NCBI GenBank assembly: GCA_964498255.1 | Contig: CAZCGW010000005.1 | Span: 62,001 to 126,000 of the forward strand | Direction: 5' to 3' | DNA length: 64,000 nucleotides | Origin: Fluviibacter sp964498255 | Lineage (GTDB): Bacteria > Pseudomonadota > Gammaproteobacteria > Burkholderiales > Rhodocyclaceae | Part shown: positions 1 through 9,226 of the stretch, piece by piece | Numbering within the stretch: the first letter of the stretch is position 1 | Layout: each line of letters begins with the position of its first letter | Notes under the pieces: model-generated | Databases searched by the model: none | Seen by the model: the letters and a program-made list of their open reading frames with translations, nothing else | Told to the model about the DNA's origin: nothing | Position numbers and translations under genes: made by a program

Positions 1-895
1 TAGCGGTCGGTGTTGCACCAAGGGGCGGTGCATTAAACGACCACGGCCCCTGGTTAACCTGTGCAATCTGCTTTTTCTGGCGAATTTCGTAATTAGCGTT
101 ATTGATATAACCGGTTCTGGCTGCCACGACGATATCGGCATCCGTGCCGGCCATGGTTGTTCCTTGCGCCGGATCCCGGTAAAGGACATTGCCTTGCGCA
201 TCCACATTGTCTTCAACGATGCTGTAAACAATACGATCCGCATTAAGAATCGTGCCATCGCGGCGCAATTCGGCATTGCCCGTCGCCGTGAGCTCGAGAT
301 CATTACGACCCGTAATAACATCGGCCAGAAGTTCGGTCTGATCTTTGGCCAACGCAGGCGATTGAGGTTTGGTCGTTGCTTCGGCAACCGGCTGCGTTGG
401 CGCAGGTGTCCGCGGTGCGCTTGGAGCGCTAGGCGCTGAAGGCGCCGGAGCCGGGGTTGGAGATGGCGCAGGCGCTGGACCGGGTTCGGGAGCTACTGGC
501 TCTGGTGCCGGCTCTGATTTGACGGGTGCTGCAGCCACCTTGCTTGATTTTGCCGGTACTGGAGCAGTTGTCGGGGCTGATGTTTCAGCAACCGGCGCCG
601 CTTCTGCAACCACAGGTTGTGCCGGCGCCTGAATAATCGGCTGTTGCACAACTCTTTTAGGCACGCCCTTCTTGCTGACAGGGCCAGGACCAGGACTAGG
701 CATACCGCCCAGTGCCGCCGCACCTGAAGAAGGTGTCGCTGGCGCGCCACCCAGCAAGGCCGGATCCACGAGTAACGGCTCCATCCGCACGGGCGTCGCA
801 CTGCTTTGGGCAAACACCGGCGAGCTGACCATCAATGCGGCTCCGCCCAAACCCAGTGTTGCCACCCAGACAGCCAGCGGCAAGCGCACGCCCAT
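1..895 (-). CDS. lptD: LPS-assembly protein LptD, N-terminal part (runs off the window start)
   Basis: Outer-membrane half of the LptDE translocon, which inserts lipopolysaccharide into the outer leaflet. Reading leftwards from the ATG at 895 the frame stays open for 298 codons to the window edge. It shows a signal-peptide-like N-terminus (hydrophobic to about residue 30, ending SSPVFAQ), an Ala/Pro-rich low-complexity linker (about 85-185), and then an OstA/LptA-like beta-taco domain, with GNAELRRDGTILNADRIVY followed by TGYINNANYEI. The C-terminal barrel lies outside the window. The frame stays open upstream and a GTG near 957 is an alternative start that adds about 21 residues; neither has a strong ribosome site. 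Divergence from amgK-murU is the usual betaproteobacterial arrangement. The long linker is atypical. Confidence 0.88.
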   Translation of the reverse strand, partial: MGVRLPLAVWVATLGLGGAALMVSSPVFAQSSATPVRMEPLLVDPALLGGAPATPSSGAAALGGMPSPGPGPVSKKGVPKRVVQQPIIQAPAQPVVAEAAPVAETSAPTTAPVPAKSSKVAAAPVKSEPAPEPVAPEPGPAPAPSPTPAPAPSAPSAPSAPRTPAPTQPVAEATTKPQSPALAKDQTELLADVITGRNDLELTATGNAELRRDGTILNADRIVYSIVEDNVDAQGNVLYRDPAQGTTMAGTDADIVVAARTGYINNANYEIRQKKQIAQVNQGPWSFNAPPLGATPTA

Positions 896-1089
896 AGGCG
901 CTGGTGCGCCATAGGTCAGAAATTCGCGGGGAAATGTGGGTAAACGGGAAGGCACAACAATAAACAACGATCAGTTCCAGATAGGCACGCAAAGGAGCAA
1001 ATTTCAGCCACTTGCCTGCACAAGGTAAAATACTGTCAATTCTAGCATTTTTACCCTTCAAAGACGCCTTTCGGCTACCCTCTGCCCCC

Positions 1090-2118
1090 ATGAACTCGAC
1101 AATTGACGCCCGCCTGCTTTCCGGCACCGAATTTGCCACCCAAAGCCAACTCTATCCGGGCACGCCCGTCCTGACCCCCGCTTCTGCAGATGCCAGTTTT
1201 CGCCGTTACTTCCGGGCGACATGGCCCGGTGGCGAGACGGCCATTCTGATGGACGCCCCACCGGACAAAGAAGATGTGCGCCCCTTTATCCAGATTGCCG
1301 GCCTCATGGCGGATGCCGACCTAGTGGCCCCTAAAATTCTGGCGGCAGACCCGACCAATGGCTATCTCTTGCTGAACGACCTGGGCAGCAGCGGCTATCT
1401 GAAAACGCTGCATGCAGCCGATACAAAAACTGCAGATACCCTCATGCGGGGCGCAATCAAGACACTGGTGCAGTGGCAAGCCAGCTCCAAAGCAGACATT
1501 TTGCCCACTTATGATGAGGCCCTGCTTCGTCGTGAGTTAGCACTATTTCCGGAGTGGTGTATCACACGGCACGCCGGTATCGAACTGACGGAAAAAGAAC
1601 AGAGCTGGCTCGATGGCGTAATGGAAGCTCTTGTGGCATCCGCCCTGGCTCAACCCCAGGTCTTTGTTCACCGCGACTACATGCCACGTAACATGATGTT
1701 GACGGATGATCCGTCCACCCCCGCCATTTTGGACTTCCAGGATGCGGTTTATGGCCCGATTACTTATGATGTGGTGTCGCTATTCCGCGATGCCTTTATC
1801 TCCTGGGACGAAGAGCGCGAACTGGATTGGGTGATTCGTTACTGGGAACAAGCTCGCAAAGCCGGCCTACCGGTTCATCCTGACTTTGGCGACTTCTGGC
1901 GTGCCTACGAATTTATGGGGCTACAGCGTCACTTAAAGGTTCTGGGTATTTTCTGCCGTCTGAACTACCGGGATAGCAAAGGCCATTATCTGGAAGATCT
2001 GCCGCGTTTCTTTAATTACGCCTATCGCACCGCCGAGCGTTATGCTGAATTGCGCCCGCTGGTGCCTATACTCGAACGCCTATCGCCACGCGATCTTCAG
2101 ATTGGCTACACTTTCTAA
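1090..2118 (+). CDS. amgK: Sugar kinase AmgK (anomeric MurNAc/GlcNAc kinase, APH fold)
   Basis: Phosphorylates the anomeric carbon of N-acetylmuramate (and GlcNAc) in the cell-wall recycling route that bypasses de novo UDP-MurNAc synthesis. The 342-aa protein has the aminoglycoside-phosphotransferase fold. The catalytic loop HRDYMPRN gives H194, D196 and N201, and the metal-binding DFQD starts at D215. The frame is open from an ATG at 1012, but the start at 1090 (MNSTIDARLL) gives the family's usual length and leaves a short divergent promoter region facing lptD. The next gene, murU, follows 9 bp later and encodes the next enzyme of the same pathway, which is the main reason for choosing AmgK over a generic APH kinase. 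Confidence 0.88.
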   Translation: MNSTIDARLLSGTEFATQSQLYPGTPVLTPASADASFRRYFRATWPGGETAILMDAPPDKEDVRPFIQIAGLMADADLVAPKILAADPTNGYLLLNDLGSSGYLKTLHAADTKTADTLMRGAIKTLVQWQASSKADILPTYDEALLRRELALFPEWCITRHAGIELTEKEQSWLDGVMEALVASALAQPQVFVHRDYMPRNMMLTDDPSTPAILDFQDAVYGPITYDVVSLFRDAFISWDEERELDWVIRYWEQARKAGLPVHPDFGDFWRAYEFMGLQRHLKVLGIFCRLNYRDSKGHYLEDLPRFFNYAYRTAERYAELRPLVPILERLSPRDLQIGYTF

Positions 2119-2127
2119 GGCCAGACC

Positions 2128-2820
2128 ATGCGCGCAATGATTCTGGCTGCCGGTCGAGGCGAACGTATGCGTCCCCTCACCGATCATTGCCCCAAACCTT
2201 TGCTGCCCGCAGCAGGTAAACCGCTCATTGTTTATCACCTGGAGCGCCTGGCCGCCGCAGGGATCAAAGACATCGTTATTAACCATGCACACCTGGGCGA
2301 GCAACTGTTATCCCGCTTGGGTAACGGCTCAGAATGGGGTCTGTCGATTACCTGGTCGCCGGAACCTGTCGGCGCTCTGGAAACCGCCGGTGGTATTTGT
2401 CAGGCGCTACAGCACCTAGACGATGGAGGCGATGCGCCCTTTTTAGTCATTAATGGTGACATCTACTGCGATTGGCCTATTGCGCAGGTCACGATGCGCG
2501 ACACGAATCTGGCACACCTGGTGCTGGTCAATAACCCGCCACAGCATCCTACTGGCGACTTTACACTACAGAACAATCGTGTCTCCGACAAAATTGAGGA
2601 CGTGTCTGCACTCACCTTTGCCGGCATCGGTTTTTACCGTCCCAGCCTGTTTAAAGGACTAACAGTGGGCTCGGCTGCAAAGCTCGCGCCATTGCTACGT
2701 GCTGCCATGGCTGACCACCGCGTCAGCGGTGAACACCATACCGGGCGCTGGGAAGACGTTGGCACACCCGACCGGCTTGCGGCGCTAGATGCCGAATTGC
2801 GTGCAACCCAGCCCCTATAA
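2128..2820 (+). CDS. murU: N-acetylmuramate-1-phosphate uridylyltransferase MurU
   Basis: Transfers UMP from UTP to MurNAc-1-phosphate to give UDP-MurNAc, completing the recycling step begun by AmgK. The 230-aa protein is a single-domain sugar nucleotidyltransferase. It has the nucleotide-binding signature LAAGRGERMRPLT at residues 6-18 followed by PKPLLP, a GDIYCDW metal site with D111, and a C-terminal WEDVGTPDRL that closes the active site. It lies 9 bp after amgK and is probably co-transcribed. A generic glucose-1-phosphate-type transferase would look similar; the neighbour and the short length favour MurU. Confidence 0.87.
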   Translation: MRAMILAAGRGERMRPLTDHCPKPLLPAAGKPLIVYHLERLAAAGIKDIVINHAHLGEQLLSRLGNGSEWGLSITWSPEPVGALETAGGICQALQHLDDGGDAPFLVINGDIYCDWPIAQVTMRDTNLAHLVLVNNPPQHPTGDFTLQNNRVSDKIEDVSALTFAGIGFYRPSLFKGLTVGSAAKLAPLLRAAMADHRVSGEHHTGRWEDVGTPDRLAALDAELRATQPL

Positions 2821-2864
2821 GCCCTCAGCAAGGGTATGATCAGTTATCCTGTTAATAAGCCTGC

Positions 2865-4235
2865 ATGATGCCTGACATCCGTTCGCTCCCCCTGCCACTT
2901 GCTCCTTTAGCTCCGAAAGCTTTTGACGCAGCACCTTTCGTGCATCGTCGACAACAGCTACTCGTGGAAATGCATAAAAAAGGACGTGGCGTGGCGATCA
3001 TTCCCACCTCAACGGAGCTGATTCGCAACCGGGATACGCACCACCCTTTTCGCTTCGATAGCAATTTCTGGTACCTCACCGGCTTTGAAGAGCCGGATGC
3101 CGTACTCGTATTACTAGTTTCCGACAATCCGCAGAGCCTGTTGTTTTGCCGCGCCAAGAATGAAGAACGCGAACTCTGGGAAGGCTTCCGCTTTGGCCCT
3201 GACGCCGCCCGTGAACGCTTTCATTTCGATGCCGCCTACGCCTTGGAAGATCTTGATCGCATCGTTAGCGAGCACCTAATCGGCGCACAAACGCTCTGGC
3301 ATAGCCTAGGTTCCAACCCTGAATGGGATGCACGCGCAGGTCGTTGGCTCGAACAAGCACGATCCCAGTCTCGCGCTGGAAAACAGGCACCAACCATGGT
3401 TGCCGACTGGCGCGCACTGGTAGAACCCATGCGACGCAATAAAGATGCCAGCGAACTTGCACTGATGCAACGCGCCGCTGACATTGCAGCCAACGCACAT
3501 TGCCGGGCCATGCGTGCATGCGTACCTGGTCTTTACGAGTATCAACTGGACGCAGAACTGCAGTACGCTTTTTTGCAGGCCGGTGGCCACCCGCCTTCGT
3601 ACCCCGCCATTATTGCTGGCGGCGCCAACGCCTGTGTCCTGCATTACACTGCCAACAACCAACTGCTGCGCGATGGGGATTTAGTCCTGATCGATGCCGG
3701 TTGCGAAGTGAGCGGCTACGCCTCGGACATTACCCGTACCTTTCCTGTTAATGGGCGATTCAATGCTGCCCAGCGTGATCTCTATGCCATTACGCTGGCC
3801 GCTCAAGAGGCGGCGATTGCAGCAACCCGCCCGGGCGCAGCCTTCCATGCGCCACACGATGCAGCCCTTCAGGTTCTGGTTCAGGGCATGATTGACCTGA
3901 AGCTCTGCAACGGCAGCATCGAGAGCGTGATTGAATCTGGAGATTTCCGCCGCTTCTATATGCACCGAACCAGCCATTGGCTTGGACTGGATGTGCACGA
4001 TGCCGGGCCGTATCACGAAGATAACGAGTGGGTTTCCTTGCAAAGCGGAATGACTCTGACCATCGAGCCAGGCTTCTATGTACGCGCTGCCGACAATGTT
4101 CCCGCTACTTTCCATAACATCGGGATCCGTATCGAGGACGATGTGGTGGTGACCGATACTGGTTGCCATATAACAACCATGAACGCCCCCAAAACTATTG
4201 CTGACATCGAAAGCCTGATGTCCGACACGCCATGA
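2865..4235 (+). CDS. pepP: Xaa-Pro aminopeptidase (aminopeptidase P)
   Basis: Cytosolic metallopeptidase that removes the N-terminal residue from peptides whose second residue is proline. The 456-aa protein has an N-terminal AMP_N domain (about 20-155) and a C-terminal pita-bread domain (about 190-450). The five dinuclear metal ligands can be placed at D277, D288, H371 (SHWLGLDVHD), E401 (TIEPGFYV) and E424 (IGIRIEDD), with spacing close to E. coli PepP. Two consecutive ATGs (2865, 2868) make the exact start trivial. Its stop overlaps the ubiH start in an ATGA, so the two are translationally coupled, as in many proteobacteria. Confidence 0.95.
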   Translation: MMPDIRSLPLPLAPLAPKAFDAAPFVHRRQQLLVEMHKKGRGVAIIPTSTELIRNRDTHHPFRFDSNFWYLTGFEEPDAVLVLLVSDNPQSLLFCRAKNEERELWEGFRFGPDAARERFHFDAAYALEDLDRIVSEHLIGAQTLWHSLGSNPEWDARAGRWLEQARSQSRAGKQAPTMVADWRALVEPMRRNKDASELALMQRAADIAANAHCRAMRACVPGLYEYQLDAELQYAFLQAGGHPPSYPAIIAGGANACVLHYTANNQLLRDGDLVLIDAGCEVSGYASDITRTFPVNGRFNAAQRDLYAITLAAQEAAIAATRPGAAFHAPHDAALQVLVQGMIDLKLCNGSIESVIESGDFRRFYMHRTSHWLGLDVHDAGPYHEDNEWVSLQSGMTLTIEPGFYVRAADNVPATFHNIGIRIEDDVVVTDTGCHITTMNAPKTIADIESLMSDTP

Positions 4236-5449
4236 TCGCCCCCACTGGAAGTGCAACCGAGGAATACGACATCGTCATCCTGGGTGCCGGCCCCGTAGGC
4301 AGCACGCTGGCGCTTTTATTAGCAGGTACACGACATCGCGTACTCCTTCTGGAACAGCGCAACCTGGACGCCGGACAGACAGATCCACGCGCACTGGCGC
4401 TTTCCGAAGGCGCACGCCAACTGCTAGCGCCTGAGAACGCCTGGCCCACACCTACCGGCCAAGGCGATGGGCGCTGTACGCCGATTGAAACGATTCATAT
4501 TTCACAGAACGGCGGATTCGGCCGTACATTGATTGATCGTAAAGATTACCGCCTGCCCGCACTCGGCTACGTTGTACGTTATGGCGCACTGATGCGCTGC
4601 CTGCACAATGCCTTGCATGCGGCCATCACTCGAAACCCGGGACAACTTTCCTGCCAGGACAATATCCGCGCCGAGATCGTTGAGCAACCCGTTGATAGCG
4701 ATTCTTTTTTCCGGGCACTACAGTACGGCGACCGGACGATTCGGACAAGGCTTATCGTTCATGCCGAAGGCACACCACCTGATGAGAGCACGGGTGTCAT
4801 TGCCCGAGGTTACGGTCAACGCGCACTCATTTTTGAGGCGGGTCTGGCAGAAAGCCATCAGCAACGGGCTTGGGAACGCTTTACACCCCAAGGGCCGTTA
4901 GCTCTGTTGCCGGTAGATGGGCTGAATGGCAAACGTGTTTCCGTGGTTTACACCGTGCCAGAAACTGAGGCCGAAGCTTTACTGCAACTGGATGACACAG
5001 CCATTCTGCAACGCATAAAGTCCGCGATTGGCCCGCATACACGCTTTACGGATGTCGGCCCACGCGCCAGTTTCCCGTTGAAGCTGCGCTTACGCCAACC
5101 CGCTCTGGACAATCGTGAACTCTGGATCGGCAATGCGGCACAAACCCTACACCCGGTATCCGGCCAGGGCTTTAACCTCGGGTTGCGCGATGCTGCCCTT
5201 CTCGCACAGCATTTGCGCAACGCCTTAGATCCCGGGTCCGCCCATACACTCACCCCCTACGCCCGTGGCCGACAACTGGATCGCTACGGTGCAGCGTTAT
5301 TCACCGATGGCATTGTGCGTGCGTTTTCGACGCCATTACCGCTGTTGAATGCGGTACGCGGCATTGGTTTGAGTGCCTTAGATCTAGTAAGTCCGCTTCG
5401 CCACTTCGTGGCTCGCCGCATGATCTGGGGCGCACGAGCCTGGCCTTGA
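4232..5449 (+). CDS. ubiH: FAD-dependent ubiquinone-biosynthesis hydroxylase (UbiH/VisC family)
   Basis: Flavoprotein monooxygenase hydroxylating the aromatic ring during ubiquinone synthesis. The 405-aa protein begins with a Rossmann dinucleotide site (VILGAGPVGSTLALLLAG, about residues 15-32) and has the second FAD motif near the C-terminus (IGNAAQTLHPVSGQGFNLGLR). The middle motif, usually ADG-S in this family, reads HAEG here, so it is degenerate. Placement directly after pepP with a 4-bp overlap is the classical pepP-ubiH arrangement. Which ring carbon it hydroxylates cannot be decided from sequence by eye; UbiF- or UbiL-type activity remains possible. Confidence 0.85.
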   Translation: MIAPTGSATEEYDIVILGAGPVGSTLALLLAGTRHRVLLLEQRNLDAGQTDPRALALSEGARQLLAPENAWPTPTGQGDGRCTPIETIHISQNGGFGRTLIDRKDYRLPALGYVVRYGALMRCLHNALHAAITRNPGQLSCQDNIRAEIVEQPVDSDSFFRALQYGDRTIRTRLIVHAEGTPPDESTGVIARGYGQRALIFEAGLAESHQQRAWERFTPQGPLALLPVDGLNGKRVSVVYTVPETEAEALLQLDDTAILQRIKSAIGPHTRFTDVGPRASFPLKLRLRQPALDNRELWIGNAAQTLHPVSGQGFNLGLRDAALLAQHLRNALDPGSAHTLTPYARGRQLDRYGAALFTDGIVRAFSTPLPLLNAVRGIGLSALDLVSPLRHFVARRMIWGARAWP

Positions 5450-5523
5450 GGCCCGAGCCCGTTAACGCGCATCGCGCCACAACAAAACTGACTAAAATTT
5501 AGGCAAATTTATCAATTTCGGGT

Positions 5524-5529
5524 TATAAT
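5524..5529 (+). promoter_or_regulatory. Probable -10 element of the dusB-fis(-purH) promoter
   Basis: A perfect TATAAT lies 29 bp before the dusB ATG in an AT-rich stretch after ubiH. No good -35 hexamer is visible at 16-18 bp spacing, so this may be an activator-dependent promoter. There is no hairpin between ubiH and this site. Confidence 0.5.
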
Positions 5530-5557
5530 ACAAGGCTTTCCTTCACGCCTTCCCGTC

Positions 5558-6589
5558 ATGGATTTTGTCGGTTATCACCTTCGAAACAATCTGTTCGTTG
5601 CTCCGATGGCAGGAGTAACCGATCGGCCTTTCCGTCAGCTCTGTAAAAAGCTGGGCGCGGGGCTGGCTGTATCGGAAATGGTGACCTCCAATTCCTTGCT
5701 CTATGGCAGCGCAAAAACCCAGCGTCGCGCCAATCATGATGGCGAAGTCGCCCCGATTTCGGTACAAATTGCTGGCGCCGACCCGGCCATGATGGCGGAA
5801 GCCGCCAAATACAACGCGGATCGCGGCGCCCAGATCATAGACATCAATATGGGTTGTCCGGCCAAGAAAGTCTGTAATGTCATGGCCGGCTCTGCGCTGC
5901 TGCAACATGAGAGCCTGGTTGCCAAAATCCTTTCAACCGTTGTGAGCGCTGTACCGGACACCCCGGTCACTCTAAAGATTCGTACCGGTTGGAATGTCGA
6001 CAATAAGAATGCGCCTGCGATCCTGAAGATCGCAGAAGAAAGCGGTATCCGGGCACTGGCCGTGCATGGTCGTACCCGCTGTCAGCAATACCGAGGTGAA
6101 GCCGAATTCGATACGATTGCCGCCGTCAAGGCCGCGGCACGGATTCCGGTCATTGCTAACGGAGATATCACCACCCCTGAAAAGGCCAAGGCCGTACTCG
6201 AAAAAACTGGAGCCGATGGCGTTATGATCGGCCGCGCCGCACAGGGCCGCCCATGGATCTTCCGAGAAATCGAACACTATCTGGCGACCGGCGAAAAACT
6301 GGCACCACCTGCGGTCTCGGAAATTCAGTCGATACTGCTGGAGCATCTAGAGGATCTTTATGGTTTCTATGGCACCGAAACCGGTGTGCGCGTGGCACGT
6401 AAACATATCTCCTGGTACACCAAAGGTCTGAATGGTTCTGCAGCATTCCGGCACCAGATGAATCGTCTGGATTCAGTCACTGAACAGCGCGCTATGGTGC
6501 ATGACTTTTTTAGCGGCCTGGGACAACGTCACGAACACCTGGTCTACGACGTCAGCAGCGATGGCAACGAAGAGGAGCTGGCCGCATGA
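5558..6589 (+). CDS. dusB: tRNA-dihydrouridine synthase DusB
   Basis: FMN- and NADPH-dependent enzyme that reduces specific uridines in the D-loop of tRNAs. The 343-aa protein is a TIM barrel with the N-terminal APMAGVTDRPFR signature and the catalytic cysteine in INMGCPAKKVC (C100). The phosphate-binding region is near ADGVMIGRAAQGRPW, and a C-terminal helical tRNA-binding domain follows. The stop overlaps the fis start in ATGA, reproducing the widespread dusB-fis operon. A TATAAT box 29 bp upstream supports the start at 5558. Confidence 0.96.
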   Translation: MDFVGYHLRNNLFVAPMAGVTDRPFRQLCKKLGAGLAVSEMVTSNSLLYGSAKTQRRANHDGEVAPISVQIAGADPAMMAEAAKYNADRGAQIIDINMGCPAKKVCNVMAGSALLQHESLVAKILSTVVSAVPDTPVTLKIRTGWNVDNKNAPAILKIAEESGIRALAVHGRTRCQQYRGEAEFDTIAAVKAAARIPVIANGDITTPEKAKAVLEKTGADGVMIGRAAQGRPWIFREIEHYLATGEKLAPPAVSEIQSILLEHLEDLYGFYGTETGVRVARKHISWYTKGLNGSAAFRHQMNRLDSVTEQRAMVHDFFSGLGQRHEHLVYDVSSDGNEEELAA

Positions 6590-6828
6590 GCACCCAGAAA
6601 CCTTCGGAATTAGCCCAAGCGGTTACCACCGCGCTGGAAAAGTATTTCACCGAACTCAATGGCGAATCGCCTAGCGCCGTCTATGACATGGTGCTTACCT
6701 GTGTAGAGCGCCCAATGCTTGAGATTGTGATGCGCCAGGCAGGCAATAATCAAACCGTTGCCGCTCATATTCTGGGCATTAACCGCAATACGCTCCGCAA
6801 AAAGCTGTCTGATCACGGACTGCTCTGA
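6586..6828 (+). CDS. fis: DNA-binding protein Fis
   Basis: Small nucleoid-associated protein that bends DNA and activates stable-RNA and other promoters in growing cells. At 80 aa it is shorter than the 98-aa enterobacterial Fis at the N-terminus, in keeping with betaproteobacterial forms. The C-terminal helix-turn-helix is clear (QTVAAHILGINRNTLRKKL, about residues 57-75). Translation is coupled to dusB by a 4-bp ATGA overlap, so its level follows dusB translation. purH begins 35 bp downstream with no hairpin in between, so it may share the transcript. Confidence 0.95.
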   Translation: MSTQKPSELAQAVTTALEKYFTELNGESPSAVYDMVLTCVERPMLEIVMRQAGNNQTVAAHILGINRNTLRKKLSDHGLL

Positions 6829-6863
6829 AACACTTTCTTCTTTGAACCTACCGTATCCTCATC

Positions 6864-8468
6864 ATGAAAATTCGTCAGGCCCTACTCTCCGTTTCCGATA
6901 AAACAGGCGTTCTCGAGTTCGCCAAAGCACTCAACGCCCAAGGCGTTGCACTGCTATCCACCGGGGGCACGGCAAAACTACTCCGTGATGCAGGTCTGGC
7001 CGTCACCGAAATAGGTGATTACACTGGCTTCCCTGAAATGCTCGATGGTCGTGTAAAAACACTGCACCCGAAAGTGCACGGCGGCATTCTGGCGCGCCGC
7101 GATCTGGCTGCACACATGGCAACGATTGAGCAACATGGCATTCCGATGATCGATCTGGTTTGCGTCAATCTGTACCCGTTCCGGGAGACTGTGGCCAGGG
7201 CAGGTGTAACGCTGGAAGATGCCATCGAAAACATCGATATCGGCGGCCCGGCCATGGTGCGTTCGTCGGCCAAAAACTATAACGGCGTTGCGATTGTGAC
7301 TGATCCGGTCGATTACAACAGCCTGATCGAAGAAATGAAGGCCAACGATGGCGCGCTATCGCTAAGCACCCGTTTCGGTTTAGCCAAGAAGGCTTTTACA
7401 CATACTGCACGCTATGACTCAGCCATCGCCAACTGGCTGACCGGTCTGGATGCTGATGCCGAAACCAAGCCGGCAGAAGCAGCCCCTGCGCCGTCGATCT
7501 TCCCGAGCCATCTGCAACTGGCTTTTGATCGTGCCGAAACATTGCGCTATGGCGAAAATCCACTACAAAAAGCTGCTTTCTACCGAGACAGTAGCCCAAC
7601 CGCTGGCGCAATTGCCAACTTCACGCAGCATGGTGGCAAAGAGTTGTCGTACAACAACATCGCCGATGCCGATGCGGCCTGGGAATGTGTAAAGACTTTC
7701 CGCGAACCCGCCTGTGTAATCGTTAAACACGCCAACCCATGCGGTGTCGCTGTCGATACGCAACTGCTCAAGGCGTATGAAAAGGCCTTCCAGACCGATC
7801 CGACCTCTGCTTTCGGCGGCATCATTGCTTTCAACGGCACCGTTGATGTCGATGTAATTGAAGCCATGAACGAACGCAAGCATTTCGTTGAGGTGCTGAT
7901 TGCACCAGCATTTACGGCTGCCGCTATGGCGCTGCTGAATGCCAAAGCCAACCTGCGCGTTCTGACGGTACCGCTCCCCGTAGGCGATAGCCCCGTGTAT
8001 CACGCACTTGAAATGAAGCGCGTTGGTGGCGGACTACTCGTACAGACGCCTGATGCTTTTAATGTGCAGGCATCGGATCTCAAAGTCGTTACCAAAGTAC
8101 AGCCCACCCCCTCGCAAATCGCCGATCTGCTTTTTGCTTACCGCGTTGCAAAATTCGTTAAATCGAATGCTATAGTCTTCTGCGGTAACGGCATGACGCT
8201 CGGCGTTGGTGCCGGCCAGATGTCCCGAGTTGACTCAACCCGTATCGCTGCCATCAAAGCAGCCAATGCCAAACTCTCTTTGGCCGGCTCCGTTGTGGCC
8301 TCTGATGCGTTCTTCCCGTTCCGTGACGGCGTTGATGTACTGGCAGAAGCTGGTGCCAAAGCCGTTATCCAACCGGGCGGTTCTATGCGTGACGAAGAGG
8401 TCATCGCAGCTGCTGACGAACATGGTCTGGCCATGGTCGTTACCGGTGCGCGCCACTTCCGCCACTAA
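6864..8468 (+). CDS. purH: Bifunctional AICAR formyltransferase / IMP cyclohydrolase PurH
   Basis: Catalyses the last two steps of de novo IMP synthesis: formylation of AICAR with 10-formyl-THF, then cyclisation. The 534-aa length matches the bacterial family. The N-terminal MGS-like cyclohydrolase domain (about 1-195) contains LLSTGGTAKLLRDAG and GGRVKTLHPKVHGG-type motifs. The formyltransferase domain follows, with RYGENPLQKAAFY, VKHANPCG and the closing QPGGSMRDEEVI...RHFRH. Folate for the reaction is supplied by folD elsewhere in this window. The ribosome site is weak. Confidence 0.97.
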   Translation: MKIRQALLSVSDKTGVLEFAKALNAQGVALLSTGGTAKLLRDAGLAVTEIGDYTGFPEMLDGRVKTLHPKVHGGILARRDLAAHMATIEQHGIPMIDLVCVNLYPFRETVARAGVTLEDAIENIDIGGPAMVRSSAKNYNGVAIVTDPVDYNSLIEEMKANDGALSLSTRFGLAKKAFTHTARYDSAIANWLTGLDADAETKPAEAAPAPSIFPSHLQLAFDRAETLRYGENPLQKAAFYRDSSPTAGAIANFTQHGGKELSYNNIADADAAWECVKTFREPACVIVKHANPCGVAVDTQLLKAYEKAFQTDPTSAFGGIIAFNGTVDVDVIEAMNERKHFVEVLIAPAFTAAAMALLNAKANLRVLTVPLPVGDSPVYHALEMKRVGGGLLVQTPDAFNVQASDLKVVTKVQPTPSQIADLLFAYRVAKFVKSNAIVFCGNGMTLGVGAGQMSRVDSTRIAAIKAANAKLSLAGSVVASDAFFPFRDGVDVLAEAGAKAVIQPGGSMRDEEVIAAADEHGLAMVVTGARHFRH

Positions 8469-8497
8469 TTCAGATTAACCATTCAGTAGCCACCGCC

Positions 8498-9184
8498 ATG
8501 AATCGTTCACGCCTCATTACCGCCCTTCTGACAGCACTGTCCCTAAGCTGTGCGCCTGCCTTTGCAGACGAAGCGCCTGATGCCACTGCCGCAACTTCTG
8601 CAGATAGCCCATCAAGCACGACGGCTCCAAGCAGCACACCTCAAAGTGTGGTCGTTGTAGGCTCGCCTAACTCGAGTGAAAGCACTGAAAGCAAATCCTG
8701 GTACGCCTCTGCCTGGGACACGGCAGGACAGCACCTGTCAGATCTCTGGACCAAAGGCGATGTAGAACTCTACGTACCCTTCTGGAGCTACCATTTGCCT
8801 TATGCTTACAGCCCTGAAAAGCGTGCGAGCTATACCGAATACCCTGCCGGCGGTGGCTTGGGCAAAGGCTGGTATAACGCAAGCGGCAACTGGGAAGGCG
8901 TGTATGTCATGGGCTTCCAGGATTCACACGCGCAACCGATGTATATGGCAGGTTATGGTTGGGTACCTACGTGGAACCCGATCAATGAACAATCGCGCAT
9001 TGGTATAGGCGCTACCGTTTTCCTATTCATGCGCTCAGACATCAACGGGTACGCACCAACGCCTGGCATTTTGCCAATGGCCACAGTGGGTTATGGCCCA
9101 GTAGATGTTCAGGTCGCTTACATCCCCGGTGGTGAGGGTAATGGTAACGTCCTGTTCTGGTGGGCCAAGTACTCATTCAAATAA
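8498..9184 (+). CDS. pagP: Lipid A palmitoyltransferase PagP
   Basis: Outer-membrane acyltransferase moving a palmitate from phospholipid to lipid A. The 228-aa precursor has a signal peptide (1-23, ending PAFA), then a Ser/Thr/Ala-rich spacer of about 45 residues that enteric PagP lacks, then an amphipathic helix and the eight-strand barrel. The catalytic triad is conserved: His in SYHLPYAY (H99), and Asp and Ser in GFQDSH (D142, S143), matching H33/D76/S77 of the mature E. coli enzyme. AGYGW and VGYGPVDVQVAYIPG are further family signatures. It sits between purH and purD with 30-45 bp gaps and no terminator, so it probably rides on the purine transcript. Confidence 0.92.
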   Translation: MNRSRLITALLTALSLSCAPAFADEAPDATAATSADSPSSTTAPSSTPQSVVVVGSPNSSESTESKSWYASAWDTAGQHLSDLWTKGDVELYVPFWSYHLPYAYSPEKRASYTEYPAGGGLGKGWYNASGNWEGVYVMGFQDSHAQPMYMAGYGWVPTWNPINEQSRIGIGATVFLFMRSDINGYAPTPGILPMATVGYGPVDVQVAYIPGGEGNGNVLFWWAKYSFK

Positions 9185-9226
9185 TTCGCTGTAGGCATTA
9201 ACCCATTTAATTCGCAGGATCGCTTC

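Noticed and set aside
696..1139. 147-codon minus-strand frame over the lptD start
   Set aside because: It is a different frame from lptD, has no signal peptide and runs into the amgK start region; the lptD frame continues to the window edge with clear family motifs.
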